Positions 36,604 to 49,573 of a stretch of DNA of 64,000 nt are shown here, one piece after another. Made by a program: the position numbers and the translations under genes. Under the pieces are notes generated by a model. That model saw only the letters and a program-made list of their open reading frames with translations. It did no database searches and was not told where the DNA came from. The first letter of the stretch is position 1, and each line of letters starts with the position of its first letter. Origin of the DNA: Ailanthus altissimus (Eukaryota; Streptophyta; Magnoliopsida; Sapindales; Simaroubaceae); contig OX327697.1 in NCBI GenBank assembly GCA_946807835.1, positions 14,456,001 through 14,520,000 of the forward strand. The letters are read 5' to 3'.

Positions 36604-38775
36604 TGTTAGGGTTGGTGCTTACGTGCCATCCTTGAATGTATAAATACTTATGTATTTATATATATGTACATTTCCATTAAATCGTTAATACTCATTTATA
36701 TGGTACCATGCAATGTAACATTACAGACATTATATGATCTGAAGGAATTCAAATCTGATCTAAAGGAGTTTAGATAAGAGCCTACAGTTGGCCACACCGA
36801 CAAATATAAATGCTAAATGTTAGCACAGCTAATTATTAACTGGTTATATTACTCAGTGAAGAACCAAAAGTTGGAGCCTTGTCTGTAATAGAACAAAGAC
36901 CCGAAAATATACTAGTAACTACATAGTTGTAAGAGTTGCAATCAGGTGCCAAGAAATGTCAGTTACGCAAGTATGTTCTCGAATATTGTCCATGTTCTAT
37001 TTCTGCCGATGCAAGTCTATCAGTTGATCTTTTTATATAGATTAGCATATGTCGTATATACAGGGGATATATGGTCGTTCCTAGCCGATTGTGAGTTTAA
37101 AGCTTGTATTGACATATGGGTATCCAGTTAGGACTGGATATAGGACAGACTTACGAATGCCTCTGATAGACACCCTATGTAAGTCGTCAACGAAGGTCCT
37201 CTAGAGTTGAGTATGTGATCATTTGACCTGAGTGCCACAGTGAGCTTGTAAGGGATCCACCATACTTTGGTTCTACGCATATCACAGACCTTTCATGGTG
37301 TGACTGCTGGGTGTCGTTAAGTATGGTCTGATGCTTATAGAGTCCGGTGTGTACAGATATGGGATCCTTCAGCTCGCATAGGGAGTTAGATATCCAGATG
37401 CTTTGAAACTGTATCTCAGAAAGTCTTGGGGCCACAAGCATTAATCTCAGGAAAGAGTTTCCGCCAGGGTGTAACAATGTGGCAAAGGCGTTTACACATA
37501 TTGTTTAGTGAGATACAAGTCTGGGGATATGGTATGGATGAGCACATGGGGATTTGACAGTAATAATCTATATCCCTACACATCTAGGATATCATGACAG
37601 AAAGACTATACGTATACGTTGTGACCTCAGCTTGGATGGTCGACGTGTGCGTAGGGAAATATTCATGAACTCATAGAATAGTTTCATTTGACGAATCGGG
37701 CGTGAAACTAGAGAGTCCCACGATATGGAGTGTACCCGTTGTGCACTGGGGCAATGTACTGGATTAAATTGTTTAATCCAGTAATATCCAGCACTATTAT
37801 GGGAATACGCACATGTTTGTATTTAAGCGTTAAATACAACAATTGGTCAATAATTGTTATTTGCTAATTGTATCATGACTCATGGCGCATTGTGGACCAT
37901 CGGTTGAGTTTATTCAAGTGTAGAGTATGGTAGGACCCACTAGAGGTAGACTTAGTAACTATTTATAAGGGACAAAATGGTCATTTAACACAATAATTAT
38001 TTAATTGTTAAATAATCATAAATATCTCATTATAATATATTATTATATTATATATTATTTTATTATATAATATTATTATATTATAACATGTATTATAGTT
38101 ATCACCCATTATTTATTATTTTATATAATAATATTATTTTGTTTAAAAGGTGGTCAAGTGTGTAATATATTATATCTATTATATTAGTATTACATACATA
38201 CATTTATTATATTAGTATTACATATATATATATTGAGATATTGTGTGTGTGTCGAGTAAGGAAGCAATTGTGAATTACTTCAAAATTTTATTTTGTGTTG
38301 AAACAAAATGAAATGGTGGCCGGCCATGGAAGAGCAAAAAGGATGAAGAAATTGCTTCATTTCCTTAAATTTCAAGTGTTGAAATTATGATTGATAATGT
38401 TCTTTTATTACCCTAGCCATTAAATAGCAACAAGCTATTATTTTATTAATCATGAGTTGATTAATGGTAAGCATATAGCTTAGGGTTTAAGAGTTAAGCC
38501 CAGTGCTAGATATGGAGTTGCTGTTCTAGCTTACCAAGTCCACCGAGTTGGTGACTAGAACTTCTAACGAGTTGGTCTCTAGGCAGACTCCCAGGATACA
38601 TGTGTATAACGTTACATGTTTTGGTGATTTCTCAACCCTTTAAATATATTAATATGATTAATATATTATTTATTGTATGATTTAATAATTTTGCAACGTT
38701 AAATATATATGCGATACGTATTTTATGTAATAAATATTACACATGCATACACTTACGTATATTAGATTCCCGACA
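36604..38775 (+). mobile_element. Copia 5' LTR
   Basis: It is 2172 bp and collinear with the 3' LTR. Over the first 200 bases roughly one base in ten differs by eye, mostly C/T and G/A transitions, which suggests an old insertion with methylation-driven decay. It contains a long AT-only stretch near 38030-38100. Confidence 0.9.
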
Positions 38776-38779
38776 AAAA

Positions 38780-38793
38780 TGGTAATAGAGTCA
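38780..38793 (+). other. Primer-binding site, tRNA-iMet type (copia element)
   Basis: TGGTAATAGAGTCA begins four bases after the LTR terminal CA. It matches TGGTATCAGAGC with two changes, the standard plant copia site complementary to initiator tRNA-Met. Confidence 0.8.
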
Positions 38794-39909
38794 TATGTGA
38801 GATATTAGGTGTTGTTTGAGTGAATGGATGTGAAAGGCCCAGTGTAAATAGCACGTTTCAAGTGTTAAAATAGGTATGCCAAAGGGGAATGCACTATGCG
38901 CTGCAGCGCCAGAAGGCTGGTGTCGCGGCACTGATACTATTCACTTAAACAGTAGCAAATAAACAATATTTATACTGTTCACATCTACAGTAATTTTGAA
39001 TAGTATTTAAAATAGTGTTTCAAAATTAATCTTGCATATATAGATTTATGAGATGTAATGATAAAAGTTATCACTCTACATTATAAATCGGAGTTTATGA
39101 GATGCAGTGATAAGAGTTATCGGTTTACATTATAAATTAGGATTAAGTTTTGTGTTGGTAACCATAATAGGAACCATACTGGTGGGGGTTAGTTGTGTTT
39201 GCATAGAAAAATTTATTAATTGAGAATCACCTTCCCTATGAGATTGGGACCTTGAATAAATGACAAAACTCTCTCTTAATCAAGTAGAATAATATTATAT
39301 TATGAGATAATATTTCATTATGATCCATCTTGTCAATACGGTATTAGATGAGTCACATTGGCCTTAACCAAATATTGCTACAACGTGAGGGACTTGATCA
39401 GTTGGGCTTGGACTATACGAGTTAAATATAAGATGAGGCAAATATAAATGAATGTATTGCCCAATATTGCTACAGCATGAGGGTAGTATCAGTAACATAT
39501 ATTTGATTATTGACAAGTTAATCGGGAATACACTTACCCAATATTACTACAGCATGAAGATAAGGTGTATTCAGGAGGTTTGCTTGTTCGCTCACCTCAG
39601 CGATCAAGTGGTAAGAGTTCCATGAGATGAAATTGATAAGTGTTGTGTACCTGTTGGATTTATAAAGGCTAGAATTGCTACAGTGTGAGGCCTAAGTAAA
39701 TTTCAATGGGATCTACTTTCCACTGTATAGTTTAAAAGAGTTTAAACTACCATTTTTCTGTTCGAGAGATTATCAAGATTATGTAAAGCAGTGGGAGGAC
39801 ATTTTAAATTGAAAGATGTATAATTATTATACCCATTGTTTAGAACGTTCTATTATTTAATGACCATTCTGCTTATATCTCCTATTATTTTTGGCTTGTC
39901 ATGTCTAAT
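38794..39909 (+). other. Copia leader with dispersed short repeats
   Basis: No reading frame is supported between the primer site and gag. It holds a duplicated block of about 50 bp (TTTATGAGATGTAATGATAA near 39046, TTTATGAGATGCAGTGATAA near 39095) and four copies of a CCAATATTGCTACAGCATGA-type word at 39368, 39471, 39538 and 39669. A CGCTGCAGCGCCAG motif lies near 38900. Confidence 0.6.
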
Positions 39910-42900
39910 GGCTACTACGAACCAGTTGGTGTGCATAGTTGATGCAGTCCAACTCAAAGGTACTAGAAATTACTTTGACTGACAAATGAATCTAAAAAAT
40001 ATTCTAGACTTAGAAAATCTTGGATTTATTGTTGATCAGAGTTTGCCGTAAGGTATTTTTGATAGAGGATAAAATAGATGGGGTGTGACCCTCTTTGTTC
40101 AAGGTGCTTCATCTTCTACTCCAAGTATATCTGGTGAGACCAAATGTGTGAGGAGAAAAAGATTAGGCAAAACCCCAAGATAAGTCTTCAAAGGCAACAT
40201 TTATCCAAAGGTCAATAAGAGAACAATAAAGATGAAAAGTGTATTCCACTGCAATAAGGTTGGGTATTGGAAATCCCTCCGCCCTAGAAGCCTTATAATT
40301 GTCAGGAATACTCCCACAGGTTTGTGTTTGATAGATATAGGCATTTCTATGACATATGATTCCAGTTCAACCTGGGTATGAGATACCGAATGTCCCTCTT
40401 ATATCTGCAATATTTTGCAGGGATTGAGAGAGACTAAAATGAAACAACTTGTAAAAGTGAGTTAAAAGTAGAAAATGGTGATTTTTTGTAAGTTCAATTT
40501 GTTGGACAGCTTGACTTACTTTTTATATGCAATACAATAGTTGTATTACATAATTGGTATAATATTCAAAACATCATTTGGCATATTGTGTCCCTTCCTG
40601 TACTTGATAGTGAAGAATATCATATGAATATTAGGAATTGTTTCTTATATTCACGTGATGTGAATGATATTTTATTAGCCAAATGTCAGTTAATAAATGG
40701 ATATAATATACAAGTAGAAATGTCTGTAGATTAAAATCCTTAAATAATACGGAACTGTGGCATGTGAGATTAGGTCATATAGGAGTGAGACGCCTAACCT
40801 GTCTAGTTAAGAATGGTTGGATACCTTATCTGACCATAAAGACTTAACCAGCTTATGAATAATGTATTCACAGAGATGACCAAACATACCAGAATGCACA
40901 TTACATTCCTTCAATTAGATCAAGGTAGTGAGTATATCAATAGTAAGTTTTTCGTTTGTTTAAAGTAGAATGAGATTCTCACTCACTATAAGCATCCGGG
41001 TACTCCACAACATAACAATATTTTAGAGAGGAGAAATCAAACTTTATTAGATATGGTCCGATCGATGATGAGTGTTACTGATCTATATCTATGAAAATAT
41101 GCTCCAAATACAACTGTTTATTAAGTAGAGTTCAATTAGAAGCTGTTCCTTTCATTTTGTATAAGATACAGAGAGGAAGGAAGCCGAATCCTAAATATGT
41201 TAAGACTTGGGGTTGTCCTGCTTACGTAAGTTTACACAGCATGATATCTTATTTTGTAAGAGTTACTCAGTAGGATAAAATAACACCCAAGAGGTATAAG
41301 TATAGGTTTATTGAGTATCTTGTGAATTCAATAGGATACTAGTTCTATGATTCAGAGAAGCGAAGTGTGTTCGTTTCTCGATTTACCACAATTCTAGAGA
41401 AAGAGTTTCTCATGGATCATGGGAATCATAGAAAGATTGAACTTGGTGAAGTCAATTTAAAAATAATGAACCAAGGATGGGAACTCAGGCTCACTTAAAC
41501 AGTGACCTTTTAGCACACTTCCCAGCGGGTTGAAAAGGATGTCTAGGTCACTTATTAGGTATGTTTGATGCCTGAAGGTGAACTTGGAGTTTTCTTGGTA
41601 GAAGAAAATTATCCTTTGACCTATAGGGAGACGATGTTAAACATCAATTCGGGAAACGAAAAGATGCCATGTAAACAAAATTTGACTCTATACATCAGAA
41701 TTATGTCTGGGACTTGGTTAAACTACCCGTGAGAATTATTCTCATTGGTTGTAAAAAAATCACAAGAGGTAGTGAGAGCCAAGTGGAAAGTAGAGACTTT
41801 TTAGCCCTAAATTGGTTCTAGAAAAGTAATCCTCAATAATCTTGGATCAACTAAGAGGAAACCTTTAGACCAGTATTGATGCTAAAGTTAATTAAAATGT
41901 TATTGACTTTTGCAGCATATTATGACTTTGAGGTTTGACAAATGGATATAAAGACGACATTCCTGAATGGATACCTCGAGTAAGAGATATTCATGAAACA
42001 TATTGAAGATTTTACGTCCAGCCAGACTTCTAGTCTAGTGTGCAGGCTGAAGAAGTTTATGAGCTTAAATAAGCCTTCTGAAGCTAGAATAATTATTTTG
42101 ATGAGATAATCAGATTGTCTAGTTTTATAAAAAATGATGAGGAAGCTTGTGTGCATGAAAAGTCACTAGGAGCATGGTAGTCCTTTTGATGCTATTTGTT
42201 GATAACATATATTATTCCCAATGACTTCCTTTATAGTCGGTCAATAGTAACTCGTAAGAATTTCTCCATGAAGGATTTGGAAGGGGCTTCCTTTATACTG
42301 TGTACAAAACTTTATATAGATAGAATTAGGAAGCTAATATGACTCTCCAAAATTATTTTACATCAATAGTGACTTAAAATGGTACAGTTTTGTTAACTAT
42401 GAGATAGTTAACATATCTTTTGTACATGATGTTCATCTTTCAAGGAGAGTGTCTCTTTAGATGAAAGATGAGAAAGTTAGAGTGTTTGACACACTAGATA
42501 CATTAGCTCTTGAGAGCTTGATGTATGCTATAAGAGTTATGAGCCGATGCCAATTTGATTCAGGTGACTGTCATTTGATGGTAGTTAAACATATCCTAAG
42601 ATACATTGAGGGTACAAAGGATAAGTTTCTCAAATATGGAGAAAGTGACTTATAAGTGAGAAGATGTACGGAGTCATACTTCTGTTTGACCTAGATAATA
42701 AAGAGTCTACATCTGGGTATGTGCTCATTCTCAATAGTACTAAGTGAGTTAGAATTGCACCAAAATGGGATTCATTGCTGATTTATTTTGGTGCAGCGGA
42801 AAAGACAATCTGGATTCGTAGGTTTATCGCTGGGCTTGGAAGAGTTCCAAGACAGATAGATCCTATCCCATAGTTTTACGACAAAATTAGGCCGTTGTAT

Positions 42901-43090
42901 AGGTTGAGATGCCAAGAGGACACTAGTACTCTAACTATGTTGAGAGAAGTCTCGCATATCTAGAGGGATCTTAGTTTAGGGAGATATGATTATTTGTAGA
43001 AATGTTCTATAAATAATTTAGCGAACCCAATTTCTAAGGCCATAACTCCAAAAGTATTTATGAAACAAGTAGAGTTGATGTGTATAAGAT
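39910..43090 (+). pseudogene. Copia gag-pol remnant
   Basis: Gag starts near 39911 with MATTNQLVCIVDAVQL and QMNLKNILDLENLGFIVDQS; a zinc-knuckle remnant VFHCNKVGYW is at about 40240. A pre-integrase block reads ELWHVRLGHIGVRRLTCLVK (40750-40810). Integrase core follows with LDQGSEYINSKFF (about 40918), TPQHNNILERRNQTLLDMVR (41000-41060) and RGRKPNPKYVKTWGCPAYVS (41172-41233). RT has QMDIKTTFLNGYLE (about 41939-41980) and FVDN (about 42195) where YVDD is expected, so the catalytic pair is damaged. RNase H parts are SLMYAIRVMSRCQFD and HILRYIEGTKDKF (42515-42640), then FIAGLGRVP (42822). The central part of integrase is deleted. Confidence 0.85.
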
Positions 43091-43109
43091 ACCATCAGGA
43101 ATGACACTA

Positions 43110-43124
43110 GAGCAAGTGAGAGAT
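43110..43124 (+). other. Copia polypurine tract
   Basis: GAGCAAGTGAGAGAT directly precedes the 3' LTR. It resembles the CAAGTGGGAGATTG junction common in plant copia elements. Confidence 0.7.
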
Positions 43125-45242
43125 TGTTAGGGTTGGTGCTTATATGCCATCCCTGAATGTATATATACTTATGTATTTATACATGTGCATTCCCATTAAA
43201 TCACTAATACTCATTTATATGATACCATACAATGTAACATTACAGACATTGTATAATCTGAAGGAGTTTAGATCTGATCTAAAGGAGTTTAGATAAGGGC
43301 CCACAGTTGGCCACACTGAGAGATATAAATGTTAAATATTAGCACAACTAATTGTTAGCTGGTTATATTACTCAGCAAAGATCTAAGAGTTAGAGTCTTG
43401 TCTGTAATAGGATATAGATCCGAAAATATACTAGTAACTGTATAGTTGCAAGAGTTACAATCAGGTGCCAGAAAATGTTAGTTGCGCAAATATGTTCTTG
43501 AATATTGTCCTTATTTTATTTTTACTGATGCGAGTTTGTCGGTGGATATTTTTATATAGATTAACATATTTCGTACCTATAGAGTATAGATGGTAGTTCC
43601 TAACTGACTATGAGTTTGAAACTCGTATTGACATATGGGTATCTAGTTAGGAGTAGATATGGGACAGACTCACGAGGGCCTTTGATAGACACCCTATGTA
43701 AGCCGTCAATGGAGAGTCTTCTCGAGTTGAGAAGTATATGTAGTCCGTTGACCTGAGTACCACAATGAGCTTGTAAAAGATCCATCATACTTTGGTTTCA
43801 CGGATGTCACAGACCTTTTATAGTGTGACCGCTGGGTATGGTCTGATGCTTATGGAGTCCGGTGTGTACACATATGGGATCCATCAGCTCGCATAAGGAG
43901 TTAGATATCTAGATGCTTTAAAATTGTATCTCAAAAAGTCTTGTGGCCACAAGTATTAATCTCGAGAAAAGTTTCTGCTAAGGTGTAACAATATGGCAAA
44001 AGAGTTTTCACATATTATTTAGTGAGATACAAGTCTGAGGATATGATATGGATGAGTACATAGAAATTTGACGGTGATAATCTATATCCCTGCACATACA
44101 GAATATCATGACGGAAGGACTATACGTATGCATTGTGATGTTAGCTTGGATGATCGATGCGCTGATTTGTATTTTCGTGACGTGTGTGTAGGGCAATGTT
44201 CACGGACTCATGGAATAGTTTCATTTGGCGAATCGAACATGGACTTAGGGAGTCCTGCAATATGGAGTATACTCATTGTGCACTGGGGCAGTGTATTGGA
44301 TTAAATTATTTAATTCAGTAATATTCAGCATTATTACGAAAATACGAGCGTGTATGTATTTAAGCGTTAAATATAACAATTAGTTAATGATTTTTATTTG
44401 CTAATTGTATAATGACACATGATGCATTATGGACTCTTGGTTGAATTTACACAAGTGTGGGGTATGGTGAGACCTATTAGGGATAGACTTGATAACTAAT
44501 CATGAAGGGTAAAATAATTATTTCACATAATAATTATTTAATTATTAAATAATCATAAATATCTCATTATAATATATTATTTTATTATATAATATGTTAT
44601 AGTTGTTACCCATTATTTTTTATTTTATATTATTATTTTATATAATAATATTATTTTGTTTAAAAGGAGGTCAAGTGTGTAATATATTATATTAGTATTA
44701 CATATATATATTGAGATATTGTGTGTGTGTGTCGAGTGAGGAAGCAATTGTGAATTACTTCTAAATTTCATTTTGTGTTGAAACAAAATGAAATGGTGGC
44801 CAGCCATGCGAGAGCAAACAAGATGAAGAAATTGTTTCTTTTTATCTAAATTTCAAGTGTTGAAATTATGATTGATAATGTTCTCTTATTCGTCTGGCCA
44901 TTAAATAGCAACAAGCTATTATTTTATTAATCAAGAGTTGATTAGTGGTAAATATATAGTTTAAGGTTTAAGAGTTAAGCCCAGTGTTAAATATGGAGCT
45001 GCTATTCTATCTTACCAAGCCCACCGAGTTGGTGATTAGAACTGCCAACGAGTTGGTCTTCAAGCGGACTCTCAGGATACCCATGTATAACGTTACATAT
45101 TTCAGTGATTTCTCAACCCTTTAAATATATTATTTATTGTATGATTTAATTATTTCGCAGTATTAAATATATATGAAATATGTATTTTATGCAATAAATA
45201 TTATTATACATACTTACACTCACGTATATTAGATCCTCAACA
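43125..45242 (+). mobile_element. Copia 3' LTR
   Basis: It is 2118 bp, starts TGTTAGGGTTGGTGCTTATA and ends AGATCCTCAACA. It is collinear with the 5' LTR; differences include small deletions in the AT-rich part (44570-44690). Frames at 43600-43788 and 44008-44304 lie in it and are not genes. Confidence 0.9.
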
Positions 45243-46118
45243 AATAAAGACCCAAATTAAAAATAATTGTTACAAAACAAAAATACGAATGTTTTCCTCC
45301 TCTTTAAGAAAACTAAAAAAAGGTGGACGTCAAAGCTCAAACTTCAATTTGACAAATCAAAATATGCTTTCAGATTGTTGTATGAATCTGAGCCATAGAT
45401 AAAATTCAATGACCATTGTAAAATCTTGCTTAAAGTTGTCTTTTCAACTATTAAGTAAAGCCTAGAGCTTTTTATTTTCTAAAAGATCCAAGGGTCAAGA
45501 ATGATTCCTTATCATCTAAGCCACGTTTAAAGTAAGAGTGATGAGAGAAGCACAAGATTCAAAGGGCTCATATTTAATGCGAAATGATTGCCTAAAAATG
45601 TCCAAGGACCCCATTATACAAACTTCTTGAGCTAACGAGGTCTTCAAGCATTTTCAAACAACTAATAAAAAGTCAAGAAAGATAATAAACAAGGTCACCA
45701 CAACCCCCTAGAATGAGATTCCTAGAATAGTCGTCGAAGATAACTTTCAAATTTTGTGTTAAGAAAAAATTCTAACAATTTAAGCATCATATAATCTATA
45801 ATGAAACCTCCTTAAGCAATGCTAGCGTTGGATAAATTATTAAATAAATTCAAAGAAGTTTAACATTCAAGCTATTTGTCAGACCTTCTCAAGTAAAGTC
45901 ACTCAGAACATCCACAAACACATCAAATATATGTAAAATTAAACAAGACACAACCAAGCAAGATCGAAGACACATGAGTTTAAAGAAGAGAAAGGTCTTT
46001 CACTAATAGTAAAAATTACATCAAAGCTGAGTAAAAGGACAATAAAAGAAGAAAAAGGGAAGAAAAGCTTGCGTTAAAGGAGGAGGAGGCTGGTCTCCAA
46101 TAGCAGTAGCAGGAGAAA
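45243..46118. other. Non-coding spacer, probably decayed repeat
   Basis: After the target-site duplication at 45243-45247 the interrupted host sequence resumes. It has no frames and no recognisable domain on either strand. It may be the far part of the Tat-type element that starts at 28070, but no LTR or polypurine tract could be identified. Confidence 0.4.
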
Positions 46119-46345
46119 GAACTCAGACTTCAAAGCACATATTCTACAAGCTCTGTGGCACTGCTTCATTTAATGTTCCGTGAGGAAATCCTAACGAAGC
46201 TGCAGATACTTTCAGATGTGTGGATCTTGGAACTCTAAACCAAGTCAAGATTAAGCATTATGATGGCTAAAACTGGAAGAGCGCACGTCATACAAAAGGG
46301 ATTTCTCCCTGTTCAATGTGTGTCTGAAGAGCTAAAAATAATTTA
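46119..46345 (+). pseudogene. Truncated copy of the GFA-domain gene (3' half of the CDS)
   Basis: It aligns, in the same orientation, with the C-terminal half and stop region of the intact gene at about 60670-60895. Encoded pieces are SKHIFYKLCGTASFNVP, then a stop, then NEAADTFRCVDLGTLNQVKI, KHYDG, a stop, and NWKSAR; the intact gene has KHTFCKVCGITSFYTPRSNP and TFRCVDIGTLSHVEIKEYDG. Similarity continues through the equivalent of the gene's end (GGGATT, TTCAA, CTGAAGAG words in order). In-frame stops and a FCKVC to FYKLC change remove one zinc ligand. The 5' half is absent. It lies among repeats about 14 kb from the parent, so it is an old duplication or transposon-captured fragment. Confidence 0.8.
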
Positions 46346-47114
46346 CAAAAGGACATTTATTTTTGGTGTAAAATATTCTAGTTTTTTGATACTATGTATT
46401 TGCAGAAATATTTTTATAATTTTATTATGCTTATTTTAATTTAACAATAAAAAAAGTATAAAAATTATACCTTGATTTTGAATTTTGAATAGACGTTCTT
46501 TGTCAAAAATGAAAGATCTTTTACTTTATATTTCCCATAAATAGACTACTTGTTGGCAACTCAATTAATTATAAGGAATCTAATTCTTTGTGTTCTATTG
46601 TTCTTTGAAAATAAATTTTAACACAAAGAAAATATGGAAGCACAAATAAATTTTTTTATTAAAAATCCATTTTTATCTATACATATTTTCTTTTAAAACA
46701 TACGTGTTTTACCTAAACTCAAATCTGTAAAAGAATTAATATAAATAATATCTTATATTATTTTAATATAAATAATTAAACAGATAAACCATTATCTGAT
46801 AAAGATTAGGATAAAATAATATTTAATATTATTTTTAATTTAATTAGATAATTTAGTAGATAATTCATAATTATCTATATAATATAAATAATCTAATTAT
46901 TTTTTAATTCTATAACCATTATAAATTGTGTCAATAACTGATTGGGCCCATGGTTTTAATCAAATTAAACTTAGGACAACTTATAAAAATAATTAATTGG
47001 ACTTAATAAATTTAATCAAATTAAACTTAGATCAATTAATTTTTAGATCCAACAATTAATCTATAGTCAATTTCTATGTTTTATGGAGCCAGAGCGGAGA
47101 CCTAATGAACCTAC
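46346..47114. other. AT-rich spacer, possible decayed copia LTR
   Basis: No gene. The part just left of the solo LTR contains TATGTTTTATGGAGCCAGAG and GACCTAATGAACCTAC, wording seen in plant copia LTRs, and continues after the solo LTR at 48833. On the minus strand a TATA-like CTATTTATGGG lies near 46545. Ends could not be defined. Confidence 0.35.
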
Positions 47115-48827
47115 TGTTATGGATAATACCCTAAAAGCATGTACTTGTATTATTTTTATGAAATTAATAAGGTTGTAATTTTATACTTGATGAGTGTTCA
47201 TAATTTTATGACATAAATATCAAAAATCCCTTATTTATTTATGTAATCATAAATTTAGTACATAATTGTTATATACAAGAGGATTAAAGTTATGGATAAT
47301 AAATAGAAAAAGTCCGTAATAAATTATTAAAGTTTAGGATCTTTAATTAAATATTACTAGTGAGGTCTACAAATATTTAAAATGTAGTGATCTTATCTGG
47401 ATCACTAATGTAGTGACATTATAGTGGATGCACTATATATAATATGATTATATAGGACTGGATCAGACATAATTTGAATTCTTATGTAAAATACCGTTAT
47501 TAATTAAGAATTCAAATAACGTCAACCGATGATCATATGCTGATTAACCTTAATCCTGAGTGATCATACACTCCTGTTTGTGTCATTATGTCATTTGAAA
47601 TACTCGTTACGGTTTGTTTAAAGAACAGAATAAAAAATTTTATTTTGGTGGTATTATGAGATAAACGGTTGGGAATATGATTTACCGATCTGGAATCCAT
47701 TCATTCCTAATGGAAGTTAAAAAGAAGGTTCCCTTAAGGGTTAATTCTAGAACTAAACGGTTAGAGCTCTCAATTTGTAATAATGTTACAAATTAACTGT
47801 TCATTGGTGAATTAATAGTACTTAAGGATAAAGAAATAATTAGAGAGGTAAAACGGTAATTAACCTAGCTCTAATTATGAACCATTTATGGAGGGTTAAA
47901 TTGTATGTAGTGATTAAATCAATGGATTGCTCTAAGTTTTCTGAGTAAATTATATCTACAATTTCAAGAGTGCAATTCCAGGTTTTTAGTGGAATAACAC
48001 TGTAATTAATAAATTAAATTAATTAATTAAAGAGTTTAATTAATTATTCAAAATTTATTAGAGCTTGAAATTGTAGGTCCATAGGTCCTCAATACTACCT
48101 CTTTTATTATTACAATGAACAAATAAAAAGGATTGTGTTATTACACAAATTATTTGTGTCCAAAACAAATAGTTTTAAAATACGTATAGTTTATATTTGG
48201 ATAAAATTAATTAATTAAGAATTAATTAATATAGATAAGATCTTATCCAAATATAATTAAATATTTAATTTAAGAAATTAATTAAATAAAATCTTAAGGA
48301 TAATTTTTAAAATTATCAAAAAGATTTTAATTTTAATTTTAATTTTAGTATTTTTTTTAATTAAAAGACTAATAATGGTCAAATGTTGAGTATTATATGT
48401 TAACCACAAAAAGTATGACTCTATGTGGTTTACATGAATTATGTTTCCTTTTAAGAGATAATAATTTAATTAGTAAATGTTATTAATTAAATTATTATTT
48501 TAAAATAAGAAGACTAGTCTAAATAAAACAGAACACACATATGTGAAAAACGTAGGATACGTAATTTTTTTAAAGAAGAAAAAAAAAAGCCCACTCTTCC
48601 TCTCACTATAGAACAAGAGGCTTGGTTTGGAATCCTTTGGTGAACGAAAACTCTGCGTGGATTCAAAGTATGTTCTTGTTAAATTTTATTTACTTTAACA
48701 TCAAATTTATATATTCATAAGATCCTTAGATAAAAAATATTTTTATCTAATGAAAACAAAGATTATAGAATTTTTTGTTTTTTATTCCGCTGCGTTATGA
48801 ATGTCATAACAATAATACCTTCCAACA
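47115..48827 (+). mobile_element. Solo Ty1/copia LTR (Angela/Tork-like wording)
   Basis: It starts TGTTATGGATAATACCCTAA and ends AATACCTTCCAACA, with CCTAC on both sides (47110-47114 and 48828-48832), a perfect 5-bp target-site duplication. The TTCCGCTGCGTTATGA stretch near the end is a common feature of plant copia LTRs. Length 1713 bp, with no internal region. It is unrelated to the 2.1-kb LTR family. Confidence 0.88.
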
Positions 48828-49406
48828 CCTACAAAATTAAGCTCTAATACATTAAATTATTTAATTAAAGCTCTTTAATCAATATGATTTTATTTATTAA
48901 CTTTACATTACTTCATTAAAAATATAAAGTTAAATTCTTAATTTTACTGATAAATTATAAAATAAAAAACTATTTTTATCTATTTAATAATAATTTCATA
49001 TAGATCAATCTCCACAAGTATTTATAATTAGAGTTAGGTTGAATATCTGTTAACACCTCTAATTACTTCTTTATCCTTAATCCACATTAATCCTCTTTTA
49101 AATATTTAATTTGTAAAAATCATAAATTAATTATTTTCTTTAACTCTTAAAGAAAATTGAGCCCCTTATGTTTAAGATCATAATCAATTATCAAGAGAAG
49201 AAGTTATATTACAAAAAACTGAACTACATTTCTTTGAGAAATGTTCCCAGCCATTCATTATATTACATTTATAAAATACTTAATAATTAATTAAAACTAT
49301 TTTACAGTCTTTTTCTTGTAAATTAATAAATGTAACTTAATGAATATGAGTTCATTTATCACTTAAAATTAAGATTGATCCATGTATATATTATAATAAG
49401 AGAAAC
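48828..49406. other. AT-rich spacer
   Basis: It continues the sequence interrupted by the solo LTR at 47115. No frame, tRNA-like fold or recognised repeat is visible. Confidence 0.5.
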
Positions 49407-49573
49407 AATCTAGTAGGCTACGTAGCTCACAATATGGTGAGCTTTTAGACACGTGACAGGATTCTAGAACACATTGTAAATTGCGTAAAAATTATAAAAA
49501 GTTGTGAATTTACTAAACAATGACACGTGGCAGTGTTACTCACTATATGGTAAGCTACTTAGTCCACTGGATT
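49407..49573. mobile_element. Small MITE with inverted termini
   Basis: The left end AATCTAGTAGGCTACGTAGC, then TCACAATATGGTGAG, pairs with the reverse complement of the right end, AATCCAGTGGACTAAGTAGC, then TTACCATATAGTGAG. The pairing extends inward to ACACGTG words on both sides (49451 and 49523), giving arms of about 55 bp in a 167-bp element. No target-site duplication longer than 2-3 bp is clear, so the superfamily is not assigned. Confidence 0.65.

Larger units (their letters stand above)
36604..45242 (+). mobile_element. Structurally complete Ty1/copia retrotransposon with 2.1-kb LTRs
   Basis: LTRs at 36604-38775 and 43125-45242 both run TGTTAGGGTTGGTGC to a terminal CA. AATAA occurs on both sides (36599-36603 and 45243-45247), a perfect 5-bp target-site duplication. 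Inside are an iMet-type primer site, a 1.1-kb leader, gag, integrase and RT remnants in the order that defines Ty1/copia (integrase before RT), and a purine-rich stretch before the 3' LTR. The internal part is 4349 bp, nearly equal to the two LTRs together (4290 bp). Coding parts are broken by stops and deletions. Confidence 0.9.

Noticed and set aside
39368..39690. Spaced repeats considered as a CRISPR-like array
   Set aside because: Irregular spacing, only four diverged words, and they lie in a plant retrotransposon leader.
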